Origin: Halarchaeum nitratireducens
GTDB taxonomy: Archaea; Halobacteriota; Halobacteria; Halobacteriales; Halobacteriaceae
Length of the DNA stretch: 64,000 nt
Reading direction: 5' to 3'
Assembly (NCBI RefSeq): GCF_014647155.1
Contig: NZ_BMOQ01000006.1
Span: forward strand, 124,001-188,000
In this document: piece by piece, positions 51,772 through 59,909 of the stretch
How positions within the stretch are numbered: position 1 is the first letter of the stretch
Layout of the letters: the number at the start of each line of letters is the position of its first letter
Notes under the pieces: model-generated
Seen by the model: only the letters and a program-made list of their open reading frames with translations
The model's database searches: none
Told to the model about the DNA's origin: nothing
Translations under genes and position numbers: made by a program

Positions 51772-53043
51772 ATGAGCGACGACGCGACCGCGGCGACGGA
51801 CGACACGGTCGGGACGGTCACGGCCGAGCGGCTGAAAGAACGCGTAGACGCCGGGGAGGCGGTCTTCCTCCTCGACGTCCGGAGTGAGGACGACTACGCG
51901 GAGTGGCACATCGACGGCGCGACCGTCGAGAGCGTCAACTACCCGTACTTCGAGCTCCTCGATGGCGTTCCCGACGACCTCCGCGACGCCCTCCCGGACG
52001 GTCGGCGAGTCACGGTCGTCTGCGCGAAGGGCGGCTCCAGCGAGATGGTCGCCGAGACGCTCGCCAACGAGGGGTACGACGTCGACCACCTCGAACGCGG
52101 GATGAAGGGGTGGGCGCGCCTCTACGAGTACGACGAGCTCGACGTCCGCGCGACGATCCCCGAGAGTCGCGGAACGGCGAGCGGCCACCGCGGAGCCGCG
52201 AGCGACGTCACGATCGCGCAGTACCGGCGCCCCTCCTCGGGCTGTCTCGCGTACCTCGTCGTCTCGGACGGCGAAGCCGCCGTGATCGACCCGCTGCGCG
52301 CGTTCGCCGAGGCGTACGTCCAAGACGCCCGCGCGCTCGGTGCCGACCTCGTCTACGCGATAGACACGCACGTCCACGCCGACCACGTCTCCGGGATCCG
52401 CACGCTCGCCAACCGCGGAACCGCGGGCGGTGCCGACGGGACCCGGAACGGCGCGACGCCCGTCCTCCCCGCGGCCGCCGCCGCGCGCGGCGTCGACTAC
52501 GATGTCGACTACGAGACGGTCGCGGACGGCGACACCCTGACAGTCGGTGACGTCGAGATCGAGGCGATCCACACGCCCGGCCACACGACCGGCATGACGA
52601 CCTATCGCGTCGGGCGTGTGCTCTTCACCGGCGACGGCCTCTTCACGGAGAGCGTCGCGCGTCCGGACCTCGAAGACCCCGAGGCCGCCCGGAACGCCGC
52701 GCGCACCCTCCACGCGAGCCTCCGCGCCCTGATCGAGCGCTTCGGCGACGACGTGAACGTGATCGTCGCGCCCGCGCACTACTCGGACGCCGCGACGCCG
52801 AACGCCGACGGCACCTACACCGCCGCCCTCGGCGATCTCGTCGCGTCGATGGACGCGCTCTCCATGGACGAGGACGCGTTCGTCGACTACGTCGTGCGCG
52901 ACATGCCGCCTCGTCCGGCGAACCACGAGTCGATCATCGCGACGAACCTCGGCCGCGAGTCCCACGACGACGAGTCGGCGTTCGAACTCGAACTCGGGCC
53001 GAACAACTGCGCCGCGAGCGAGGACGCGATGACGGGTGAGTGA
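51772..53043 (+). CDS. Rhodanese plus metallo-beta-lactamase fusion (persulfide dioxygenase-like)
   Basis: A 423-residue two-domain protein. Residues 1-110 are a rhodanese domain (FLLDVRSEDDYAEWHIDGA, active-site Cys in VVCAKGGSSEMV, ERGMKGW). The remainder is a metallo-beta-lactamase fold with DTHVHADHVSG near residue 205, GHTTGMTTY near 275 and FTGDGLFTE near 290. Persulfide dioxygenases (ETHE1 type) use this fold and are sometimes fused to rhodaneses. An in-frame ATG 42 bases upstream is rejected because the TATA-like box lies within that extension. It overlaps the next transporter gene by 8 bases. Confidence 0.88.
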   Translation: MSDDATAATDDTVGTVTAERLKERVDAGEAVFLLDVRSEDDYAEWHIDGATVESVNYPYFELLDGVPDDLRDALPDGRRVTVVCAKGGSSEMVAETLANEGYDVDHLERGMKGWARLYEYDELDVRATIPESRGTASGHRGAASDVTIAQYRRPSSGCLAYLVVSDGEAAVIDPLRAFAEAYVQDARALGADLVYAIDTHVHADHVSGIRTLANRGTAGGADGTRNGATPVLPAAAAARGVDYDVDYETVADGDTLTVGDVEIEAIHTPGHTTGMTTYRVGRVLFTGDGLFTESVARPDLEDPEAARNAARTLHASLRALIERFGDDVNVIVAPAHYSDAATPNADGTYTAALGDLVASMDALSMDEDAFVDYVVRDMPPRPANHESIIATNLGRESHDDESAFELELGPNNCAASEDAMTGE

Positions 53044-53602
53044 CGTGTCGGCGCTCGCATCGCCCCTCGGCGTCTTCGAGCCGATCTCTCGACTCGTAGC
53101 GGCGTCGCCCGTGTTCCCGTCGGTCCTCGGTGCTTTCGAGTCGACGCCGTTCCCCGACGGCGTCACGCACTACGCCGTCGGCGGCACGCTCGTCGGCTTG
53201 GGCGTGGCGATCGTCTATCTCGCCACCGCCATCACCGCCGGGAACTCGACGTTCTTGGAGACGACGCTCTCCTACGTCTCCGACCTCCCGCGGTTCAACC
53301 AGGCGAAGTACGTCGCGTCGCGTGACTGGCGCGTCGTCCTCGCGCTCAGCACGGTCGCGGGGGCGGGGCTCTACACGTTCCTCCTTGGGAGCGCGTGGAC
53401 GACCGACGTCGGGCTGTGGCGCCTCGCCATCGGCGGCTTCCTCGTCGGCGTCGGTACGCGCGTCGGGAAGGGCTGTACGATGGGCCACGGCGTCTGCGGC
53501 CTCGGGTCGGGGTCGCGCGTCTCGGTGGTGAACGTCGCCGTCTTCGTCGGCGTCGCCACCGTCACCGCGCTCGCCGTCGCCGCCGCGGGGGTGAGTCCGT
53601 GA
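53036..53602 (+). CDS. YeeE/YedE-family sulfur-compound transporter, first half
   Basis: A 188-residue membrane protein with about four or five hydrophobic segments and the family motif RVGKGCTMGHGVCGLGSGS near residue 142, whose Cys residues guide thiosulfate or related sulfur species. It is about half the size of bacterial YeeE/TsuA and pairs with the next gene. GTG start overlapping the upstream gene indicates coupling. It likely imports thiosulfate or a persulfide source. Confidence 0.85.
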   Translation: MSDVSALASPLGVFEPISRLVAASPVFPSVLGAFESTPFPDGVTHYAVGGTLVGLGVAIVYLATAITAGNSTFLETTLSYVSDLPRFNQAKYVASRDWRVVLALSTVAGAGLYTFLLGSAWTTDVGLWRLAIGGFLVGVGTRVGKGCTMGHGVCGLGSGSRVSVVNVAVFVGVATVTALAVAAAGVSP

Positions 53603-54063
53603 TGGCGGATCGCCACCCCCTCTTCTACCCCGTGATCGTCCTCGGCGGCCTCGTCGAGGGGTTCGGCCTCGCGTACAGCCAGATGGCGAAGCCCGAGGTC
53701 GTCCTCGGCTTCCTCCAACTCGACGACTTCGGTCTCCTGCTCGTGATGGTCGCCGCCGCCGTCGTCATCGGCGCCGCGATCTTCGCGGGCGTCGCATTCC
53801 TCGGCGAGGCGCCCCTCACGGGGACGCCCTACCGTCGTCGCCTGACGTCCATGGATCGGAACGTCCTCGTCGGCGGCGCGATCTTCGGCGTCGGCTGGGG
53901 GCTCTCCGGCATCTGTCCCGGCGCGGGCTACGCGAGCGTCGGCATCGGGAACTATCCGATCCTCGTCGCCATCGCCGCGATGTTCCTCGGCGCGTACGCC
54001 CAGGGGTACTGGCGCGCGCGCACCGCGGACGACGCCGCCGGCGCGCCGGACGCGGTGGAGTGA
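53602..54063 (+). CDS. YeeE/YedE-family sulfur-compound transporter, second half
   Basis: A 153-residue membrane protein with four hydrophobic segments and the cognate motif GVGWGLSGICPGAGYASVGIG near residue 97, matching the other half of YeeE. The start ATG shares one base with the stop of the first half. The split into two half-genes is common in archaea and bacteria; the two should form a heterodimer. Confidence 0.87.
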   Translation: MADRHPLFYPVIVLGGLVEGFGLAYSQMAKPEVVLGFLQLDDFGLLLVMVAAAVVIGAAIFAGVAFLGEAPLTGTPYRRRLTSMDRNVLVGGAIFGVGWGLSGICPGAGYASVGIGNYPILVAIAAMFLGAYAQGYWRARTADDAAGAPDAVE

Positions 54064-54144
54064 CCCTCGACGCCGCGATCCCGGCGGTTCAATATTGCAT
54101 CCTCCACGCAAATACTTTTGAGCGTACGGCGCGTATCGGACACG

Positions 54145-54546
54145 ATGCCTGATTCGATGAGCGAGATGCTCCAACAGGACATGGAGTGCGAGGGCCTCTT
54201 GGAGTGTTTCCACGGGCTGAAAGCGCTCGACGAGGACATCTTCCGCGTGCTGTGTGAGCGCGAGGAACCGCTCACGGTCGACGAGATCGCCGACGCGGTC
54301 GACCGGGAGCGCTCGACCGCCTACCGGTCGGTGCAGCGCCTCCTCCAAGCGGGGTTCATTCAGAAGGAGCAGGTGAATTACGAGCAGGGCGGCTACTACC
54401 ACGTCTATCGGCCGCGTGACGGCGAGGCAATCGCCCAGGAGCTCCAGCGGACGCTCAACGACTGGTACGCGAAGATGGGCCAGCTCATCGGCGAGTTCGA
54501 GCGAAAGTACGGCGACGAACCGGAGCCCGCGGCCGCCGAGAGCTGA
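54145..54546 (+). CDS. HTH regulator with an N-terminal double-Cys motif
   Basis: A 133-residue winged-HTH protein of TrmB/MarR-like type. The N-terminus has MECEGLLECFHGLKALD with two Cys seven residues apart, then the HTH (LTVDEIADAVDRERSTAYRSVQRLLQAGFIQKEQ) and a C-terminal helix for dimerisation. An AAATACTTTT box at 54108-54117 suits a leaderless start at this ATG. The Cys pair in front of an HTH next to persulfide genes suggests redox or persulfide sensing, which is inference. Confidence 0.82.
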   Translation: MPDSMSEMLQQDMECEGLLECFHGLKALDEDIFRVLCEREEPLTVDEIADAVDRERSTAYRSVQRLLQAGFIQKEQVNYEQGGYYHVYRPRDGEAIAQELQRTLNDWYAKMGQLIGEFERKYGDEPEPAAAES

Positions 54547-54569
54547 CGGCCCGGTCGGCTAGCGCCCAC

Positions 54570-54964
54570 TCACGCCGTCGCCGCGGAGAGCGAGCTGAGG
54601 ACGCGCTCGAAGCGCTCGCGAACCTCGGTGGCGATCCCGCCGAGTGCCGGATCGTTGACGGGTTCGAGGAGTGCCTCGGGATCGGCGGCGCGCACGGCGA
54701 CGCTCCCGTTGTCGGCCTCGTAGACGATGTTTCACGGGAGGAGCGAACCGAAGCCGGGCTCTGCCGTCGGCCCTCGTATGCGAGCGGCGGGTCGCAGGCG
54801 CCGAGGATACGGTACTTCCGGAAATCGACGTCGAGATTCGCTGCGAACGTCGCTTCCACGTCGGTATCGCAGAGGACACCACCCCCCTCGGCGAGCGCGT
54901 CTTCGGTCCGCGCGACGACGTCCTCGAACGATCCGTCGACCTCCGCGTCCAGAGTATAGGACAC
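54570..54964 (-). pseudogene. DUF302-family gene with a frameshift and an in-frame stop
   Basis: The start MSYTLDAEVDGSFEDVVART and YRILGACDPPLAYEG are typical DUF302. After a shift near 54770 the other frame reads AEPGFGSLLP, then TGA, then NIVYEADNGSVAVRAADP and RFERVLSSLSAATA. In intact relatives the stop position is a conserved Cys (LLPCN), so TGC to TGA would explain it. Two lesions make it a decayed gene. It is convergent with the regulator of the sulfur cluster and DUF302 proteins are often found with such genes. Confidence 0.78.
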
Positions 54965-55203
54965 AACTCACAATACTACTCTGCTCGACTTAATCTTCGT
55001 GTCGCGCCGCTGTAGAGCGGCGTCGCGCCCACTTCGAGCCGTCGGTAGTGACCGTTCCCGATCCGACGGCCGCCATGAACAGCCCTGTGTCGTTTTATCG
55101 GTGGACCGCGAACGAGGTGACGTGCACTCAGGCGTCTCGGTAGCGTCGGACGAAGGCGAGCGCGACGCGTTCCTCGACGACATCGGTACTGAATCGACGT
55201 ACA
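54965..55203. other. Intergenic region upstream of the acyl-CoA synthetase
   Basis: About 240 bases without a supported gene. The left edge holds the start region of the DUF302 relic (AT-rich CACAATACTACTCTG). No strong promoter box is seen immediately before the synthetase start. Confidence 0.35.
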
Positions 55204-57411
55204 GTGGGGAAAGCAACGGTGCGTGACCTCTCGGGGCTGTTCGAACCGGATCGCGTCGCCGTCGTCGGTGCGACCGAGCGGCCGGGGTCGGTCGGTCGAG
55301 CGCTCTTCGAGAACCTCGCGGATTTCGACGGCGACGTCGTGCCCGTCAACCCGAGCCGTGACTCGGTGTTCGGCCACGCGTGTTACGCGTCGATCGGTGA
55401 CGTCCCACGTCCGGCGACGGTCGATCTCGCGGTCGTCGCGGTCCCGGCCGCGACCGTGGTCGACGCCGTCGGACAGCTCGGCGAGGCGGGCGTCGAAAAC
55501 GTCGTCGTCGTCACCGCCGGGTTCCGCGAGGCGGGCGAACGCGGCGGCCGCTTGGAGCGCGACCTCCGCGAGACGGCGCTGACCCACGACATCAACCTCG
55601 TCGGCCCGAACTGCGTCGGAATCATCAGCACGCCCGCGGGACTGAACGCGACGTTCCTCAGGGGTACGCCGCCGGCGGGATCGATCTCGCTGCTCAGTCA
55701 GTCCGGCGCGTTCATCGCCGCCGCCATCGGTTGGGCCGCGCGTAACGACGTCGGGCTGAAGGACGTCGTCTCGCTCGGGAACGAGGCGGTGCTCGACGAG
55801 ACCGATTTTATCGCGGAGTGGGCCGCGGACCCGGAGACGGACGTCGTCCTCGCGTACCTCGAGGACGTCGACGACGGCCGACGCTTCATCGAGACGGCGC
55901 GCTCGGTCTCGGCAGAGACGCCCATCGTCGCGCTCAAGGCCGGTCGAACGGACGCGGGCGGTGCCGCCGCGGCCTCGCACACGGGGGCGATGGCCGGGAG
56001 CGACGAGGCGTATCAGGCGGCCTTCGCGCAGTCGGGCGTCGTCCGCGCGATGGACGTCGAGTCCGCCTTCGATTTCGCCCGCGCGCTCACGGGGCTCCCG
56101 GTCCCCGACCACGACGATGTCGCCATCGTCACGAACGGCGGCGGGCCGGGCGTCTTAGCGACCGATGCCGTGGGCGACTCTCGGCTCTCACTCGCCGACT
56201 TCGACGCGTCGACCCGCGAGGCGCTGGCGGACGTCCTCCCTACGCCGATCGCGGCGGCGAACCCGCTCGACGTCCGTGGCGACGCCGACGTCGATCGGTT
56301 CCGCGAGGCGCTCGACGTCGTCGCGGCCGCCGACGAGGTCGGTGGGGTGATCGTCCTCTGCGTTCCGACGGGCCCGCTCGCGTTCGACGATCTCGGTGCG
56401 GTCATCGGCGGTGTGCGCTCGCGCGTCGACAAACCCGTCGTCACCGCGCTCATGGGCGGCGCGGAGGTCGCGGCCGCCGAGTCCGTCCTCGGATCCCACG
56501 GCGTCCCGAACTACTTCGACCCGGCGCGTGCGGTCGAGAGCCTCGCGGTGCTCGCCGACTACCGGGACGGTGCAGTCCGCGAGCACGCGGCGACGACCGC
56601 GTTCGACGTCGATACCGAGCGCGCCGAGCGGATCGTCATACGCGCGCTCGATCGCGGCGTCGATCACCTCGGCGTCGAGGCGATGGAGCTCCTCGACGCG
56701 TACGGGATTCCGACGCCAGCGGGCGGTCTCGCGGAGAGCGAGGAGGGCGCCGCTCGGATCGCGGCGTCGATCGAGGGGCCGGTCGTGCTGAAACTCGCCA
56801 GTCCCGACGTCGTTCACAAATCCGATGTCGGCGGGGTCGAAGTCGGAGTTCCGACCGAGGACGTCCGCGAGACGTACCGCGCGATCGTCGAGCGTGCGCG
56901 CGATCACGACCCGGACGCGACCGTCCTCGGCGTTCGCGTCGAGGCGACGGTCACGCCCGCAGCGGGCGTCGAGACGATCGTCGGAGCGAAACGTGATCCG
57001 CAGTTCGGTCACCTCGTGATGTTCGGCCTCGGCGGGATCTTCGTGCAGGTCTTCGAGGACGCCGCCTTCCGCGTCGCGCCCGTGAGCGAGCGCGACGCGC
57101 GCGAGATGACGCGCGAGATCCAGGCGGCCCCGATGCTCCGCGGCGCGCGCGGCCGAGAGCCGGCCGACGTCGACGCCGTGGTCGAGACGATCCGGCGCGT
57201 CTCACAGCTGGTCTCGGACCTCCCCGCGATCACCGAGCTCGACATCAACCCGCTCGTGGTCTCACCCGAGGGGGTCTGCGCGCTCGACTTCCGCGCGCGC
57301 CTCGACGCCGCGGCCCGTCCGGGGGACGACTGCCCGAACTCCGACCCGCCCGAGTACTACTCGGACAGCTCCTCCGGGTCGAACATGTCCTCGATCGCGC
57401 AATCGAAATAG
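55204..57411 (+). CDS. acd: Acetate/acyl-CoA ligase (ADP-forming), fused alpha-beta
   Basis: A 735-residue fused enzyme that makes ATP from acyl-CoA, ADP and phosphate. The N-terminal CoA-binding Rossmann domain is VAVVGATERPGSVGRALFENL near residue 18. The ligase domain holds the phosphohistidine site ASHTGAMAGSDEAY near 258. The C-terminal ATP-grasp half has ELLDAYGIPTPAGGLAES near 496, VLKLASPDVVHKSDVGGVEVG near 528 and ITELDINPLVV near 680. GTG start; another GTG 15 bases on is possible. The last 18 residues overlap the opposite HTH gene and look non-conserved. Confidence 0.9.
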   Translation: MGKATVRDLSGLFEPDRVAVVGATERPGSVGRALFENLADFDGDVVPVNPSRDSVFGHACYASIGDVPRPATVDLAVVAVPAATVVDAVGQLGEAGVENVVVVTAGFREAGERGGRLERDLRETALTHDINLVGPNCVGIISTPAGLNATFLRGTPPAGSISLLSQSGAFIAAAIGWAARNDVGLKDVVSLGNEAVLDETDFIAEWAADPETDVVLAYLEDVDDGRRFIETARSVSAETPIVALKAGRTDAGGAAAASHTGAMAGSDEAYQAAFAQSGVVRAMDVESAFDFARALTGLPVPDHDDVAIVTNGGGPGVLATDAVGDSRLSLADFDASTREALADVLPTPIAAANPLDVRGDADVDRFREALDVVAAADEVGGVIVLCVPTGPLAFDDLGAVIGGVRSRVDKPVVTALMGGAEVAAAESVLGSHGVPNYFDPARAVESLAVLADYRDGAVREHAATTAFDVDTERAERIVIRALDRGVDHLGVEAMELLDAYGIPTPAGGLAESEEGAARIAASIEGPVVLKLASPDVVHKSDVGGVEVGVPTEDVRETYRAIVERARDHDPDATVLGVRVEATVTPAAGVETIVGAKRDPQFGHLVMFGLGGIFVQVFEDAAFRVAPVSERDAREMTREIQAAPMLRGARGREPADVDAVVETIRRVSQLVSDLPAITELDINPLVVSPEGVCALDFRARLDAAARPGDDCPNSDPPEYYSDSSSGSNMSSIAQSK

Positions 57412-57560
57412 GCCGTGAGTTTGAACGCGAGTTCCAGTGAGGGGTCGTAGCGCTCTCGTTCGATAGCGTTGATGGTCTGGCGGGTAACGCCGACGGCTTC
57501 GGCGAGATCTCCCTGACTCAACTCCGCCGCTCGTCGTCGTTTCGGGAGGTCGTTCTGCAT
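57357..57560 (-). CDS. Small XRE-family HTH regulator
   Basis: A 67-residue Cro/C1-type repressor: LPKRRRAAELSQGDLAEAVGVTRQTINAIERERYDPSLELAFKLTAYFDCAIEDMF. It is nearly all HTH and probably dimerises. It is followed, in transcription order preceded, by a membrane protein gene 5 bases upstream, a pairing common for this YgzD-like repressor type. Its 3' end overlaps the acyl-CoA ligase gene by 55 bases on the opposite strand. Confidence 0.88.
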   Translation of the reverse strand: MQNDLPKRRRAAELSQGDLAEAVGVTRQTINAIERERYDPSLELAFKLTAYFDCAIEDMFDPEELSE

Positions 57561-57565
57561 TCTCG

Positions 57566-57985
57566 TTACGCGCTCCGCTGGACGATCGCGAAGCAGACGC
57601 CGTACAGGAGGAAGAGCGCCGAGAGGACCGCGATCGCCCCACCGATCGCCCCCGATATCTCGACGTAGCCGCCGGCGTCGAGAACGTACAGAGCCGGAAT
57701 GATGCTGATGCCCAGAATCGTCGCGATGCCCATCGTTAGACCGCTCGCGCGGTTATGGAGGTCGTAGTCGCGTTCGTCTTGTAGTGTCGTGTCGCTCCAC
57801 CACGGTGCGAGGAAGGCGATACCGGCCCCGAGCCAGGCACCACACAGGTAGACGACCGTTCCGAGGAGTCGTTCGTCGAGTACGATTCCGGCGAGCAATC
57901 CGATGACACCGACGGCGATGATTCCGTAGACGAGCCGTCTGTACGTTCGCCGCGTGAGGGCCGGTCCGCTTCGTTTCGATCCCAT
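57566..57985 (-). CDS. DUF2178-like four-helix membrane protein
   Basis: A 139-residue membrane protein with four hydrophobic stretches (GIIAVGVIGLLAGIVL, VVYLCGAWLGAGIAFLAPW, MGIATILGISIIPALYVL, GGAIAVLSALFLLYGVCFAIV) and a conserved-looking QDERDYDLHNRASG loop between helices 2 and 3. This DER-x-x-x-x-x-N-x-A pattern is typical of DUF2178. With the XRE repressor it forms a two-gene unit of unknown role. Confidence 0.8.
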   Translation of the reverse strand: MGSKRSGPALTRRTYRRLVYGIIAVGVIGLLAGIVLDERLLGTVVYLCGAWLGAGIAFLAPWWSDTTLQDERDYDLHNRASGLTMGIATILGISIIPALYVLDAGGYVEISGAIGGAIAVLSALFLLYGVCFAIVQRSA

Positions 57986-58484
57986 GGTGGAAAGCTCACT
58001 TTACAGTAAAGTTATCTTTACACCACATATTAAATCTTGTCAAATACATCTGATACTTGTCGCACCCCCTTCCGATGGTGACGTCCTTTCACTCTCGATC
58101 CCCTCTCTCGGGAGATCCTGATCAAATCGCTCTCACGGTCGGCCGGCTCGCGTCGGTCACCCTCGCCCTCCGTCTCTCCTTCCTTCTCCCGATCGCCTAC
58201 GCGCTCCCGTCGGTCACCGGCGCCGCCGGACGGGTCCACGCGAGCGACTATCCGTCCGGGTGGTACGACGCCGCGGCGCTCGTCGAGAGCGGCGGCGAGA
58301 GCCGATCACCCCCGTCTGATCGACTGAGACGTCTTCGGTGCCGATCTCGGTCCTCGTCTCCGGTGTCGGCGCAACAAACCACCGTATCTACCTCAGCTAC
58401 CTCAGCTACCTCAGCTACCGTATCCGATGTGGGTAGCGAAGCCGTCGTACGTCTCGCGGATCGGTTGGTTACGCTCAGCGGACG
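57986..58484. other. Long non-coding stretch with CTACCTCAG tandem repeats
   Basis: About 500 bases without a convincing gene. AT-rich sequence at 58010-58050 is probably the promoter of the DUF2178-like gene. Three exact tandem 9-base units CTACCTCAG lie at 58388-58414 followed by CTACCG; they share CTACC with the par palindromes. Open frames here have low-complexity products and are not accepted. Confidence 0.45.
58388..58420 (+). repeat. Tandem CTACCTCAG repeat
   Basis: Three contiguous exact copies of CTACCTCAG and a partial fourth (CTACCG). An ACCGTAT precedes and a TACCGTAT follows, framing the array with near-direct repeats. Confidence 0.75.
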
Positions 58485-58748
58485 GTGCGGTCCCGTCGCC
58501 GCTACGCCTTTGCGTCGGCGGACCGAACCGTAACGTCTGTTCACGACGCCGTGTTCGGCGTCTTCGGGGCGCTCGAAGTGCTCGTGCCGCGACGCGTGGT
58601 CGACTTCTGGTTCGCGCTCGCCACGGCGGAGAGCGAGGACGGCGACGTCGAGCTCGCCGACCGGGTGTACACGGCCGCTCGCATCGAGGAGGTCGTCATC
58701 CTCGCGTGGCTGCTCGCTCGCCGCCGCAATCGAGCGGCCGCCGAATGA
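58485..58748 (+). CDS. Small hypothetical haloarchaeal protein
   Basis: An 87-residue product with a basic N-terminus and a hydrophobic middle (VHDAVFGVFGALEVLVPRRVVDFWFALATAES) ending in IEEVVILAWLLARRRN. It is coding-like and resembles small haloarchaeal membrane-associated proteins, but no function can be assigned. The GTG start is tentative; internal ATG/GTG starts are possible. The CTACCTCAG repeat lies about 70 bases upstream. Confidence 0.5.
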   Translation: MRSRRRYAFASADRTVTSVHDAVFGVFGALEVLVPRRVVDFWFALATAESEDGDVELADRVYTAARIEEVVILAWLLARRRNRAAAE

Positions 58749-58856
58749 ATCGTCGCGCGTCGTCGTGTTCCGACGGGTCACGGGCCGGGGAGTCTGCGAT
58801 GGTTCGATCCGGGTGACGTCCGCTTCCGGCCGAGCGTGCGGACGGCCTCCGCTCGA

Positions 58857-59909
58857 CTACGTCGTCCGCCCGCCGGCGTCGATTGCGCCGCTGTCGAGGT
58901 CGTTCTCGACGTTCCGTGCCGCACGAACCATGTTCTCTATCTTGCTTCGGGCGACCTCGCGTGGGAGGAGCTTGACGCCGCAGTCGGGACTGACGGTGAG
59001 ATTCTCGGGGGGGACGACTCGCAGGCCCTCGCGGATGTTCGCCTCGATCTCGGTGACGGACTCGACGTCGGTCGTGTGGACGTCGACGACGCCGAGACCG
59101 AGGTCGGGTTCGAAGTCGTCGCCGGTGAAGACGTCGAGTTGGTCGTAGTCGCCGTTGGCGAGTTCGACGTCGAACTCGTCGATGGGGTAGTCGTTGAGCT
59201 CGGGGTAGATCCGCGAGTAGTCGCCGTAGCAGACGTGGAGGCCGATCCGGACGCCGTCGGGGAGTCCGGTGACGATCCGTTCGAGACACTCGCCGACGAC
59301 GGCGTGGTCGTCGGGGGTCGTGGCGAGCGCGGGCTCGTCGATCTGGATGTAGCGCGCACCGGCCGCGACGAGGCCGGCGATCTCCTCGTTGACGAGGTCG
59401 GCGAGCTCGTAGGCGAGCGTCTCATCGCTCCCGTACGCCTCGTCGAAGCTCCACGACGCGAGGGTGTAGGGGCCGGTGATCGGGACTTTGACCGGGCGCT
59501 CGGCGACGTCGGCGGTGAACTCGTACTCCTCGCGGAGCCACGGTTCGTCGTACGTGACCTCGGAGACGACGCTGGGCTTGTCGAAGTAGTTGTGCCCCCA
59601 TACCTTCACGGGACCGTTGAACTCGTAGCCGCCGATGCGTCGAGCGAAGAACTCGACCATCTCCTCGCGGCGCATCTCGCCGTCGCAGACGACGTCGAGG
59701 CCGGCGCGCTCGTGTTCGCCCGTGATGAGCCGGCTCGCGTCGTCGACGGCTTCGTCCCACGCCTCGTCGTCGAACGCGGACGAGTCGTCGTGCAGGTCGC
59801 GCGCGCGATTCAGCCACGTGGGCTTCGGGTAGGAGCCGACGACCGTGGTGAGGAGGAAGTGGTCGTTCGGGTGGTCGGCGGGCCGGAACCGCTCACGGTC
59901 GCCCGTCAT
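58857..59909 (-). CDS. metE: MetE-type methionine synthase, catalytic (C-terminal) subunit
   Basis: A 350-residue TIM-barrel protein equal to the C-terminal half of cobalamin-independent methionine synthase. TTVVGSYPKP opens it; DGEMRREEMVEFF is near residue 75, IQIDEPALATT near 190, and the zinc ligands are in LHVCYGDY (His and Cys) near 225 and SPDCGVK (Cys) near 310. Glu between them is likely in IDEFDVE. It transfers a methyl group from a pterin carrier to homocysteine. Its start overlaps the N-terminal-like gene by 4 bases. Confidence 0.9.
   Translation of the reverse strand: MTGDRERFRPADHPNDHFLLTTVVGSYPKPTWLNRARDLHDDSSAFDDEAWDEAVDDASRLITGEHERAGLDVVCDGEMRREEMVEFFARRIGGYEFNGPVKVWGHNYFDKPSVVSEVTYDEPWLREEYEFTADVAERPVKVPITGPYTLASWSFDEAYGSDETLAYELADLVNEEIAGLVAAGARYIQIDEPALATTPDDHAVVGECLERIVTGLPDGVRIGLHVCYGDYSRIYPELNDYPIDEFDVELANGDYDQLDVFTGDDFEPDLGLGVVDVHTTDVESVTEIEANIREGLRVVPPENLTVSPDCGVKLLPREVARSKIENMVRAARNVENDLDSGAIDAGGRTT

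Noticed and set aside
58057-58533. 158-codon plus-strand frame in the 58-kb spacer
   Set aside because: Low-complexity Ser/Arg-rich product, and the CTACCTCAG repeat lies inside it as SATSATSAT; no coding-like pattern.
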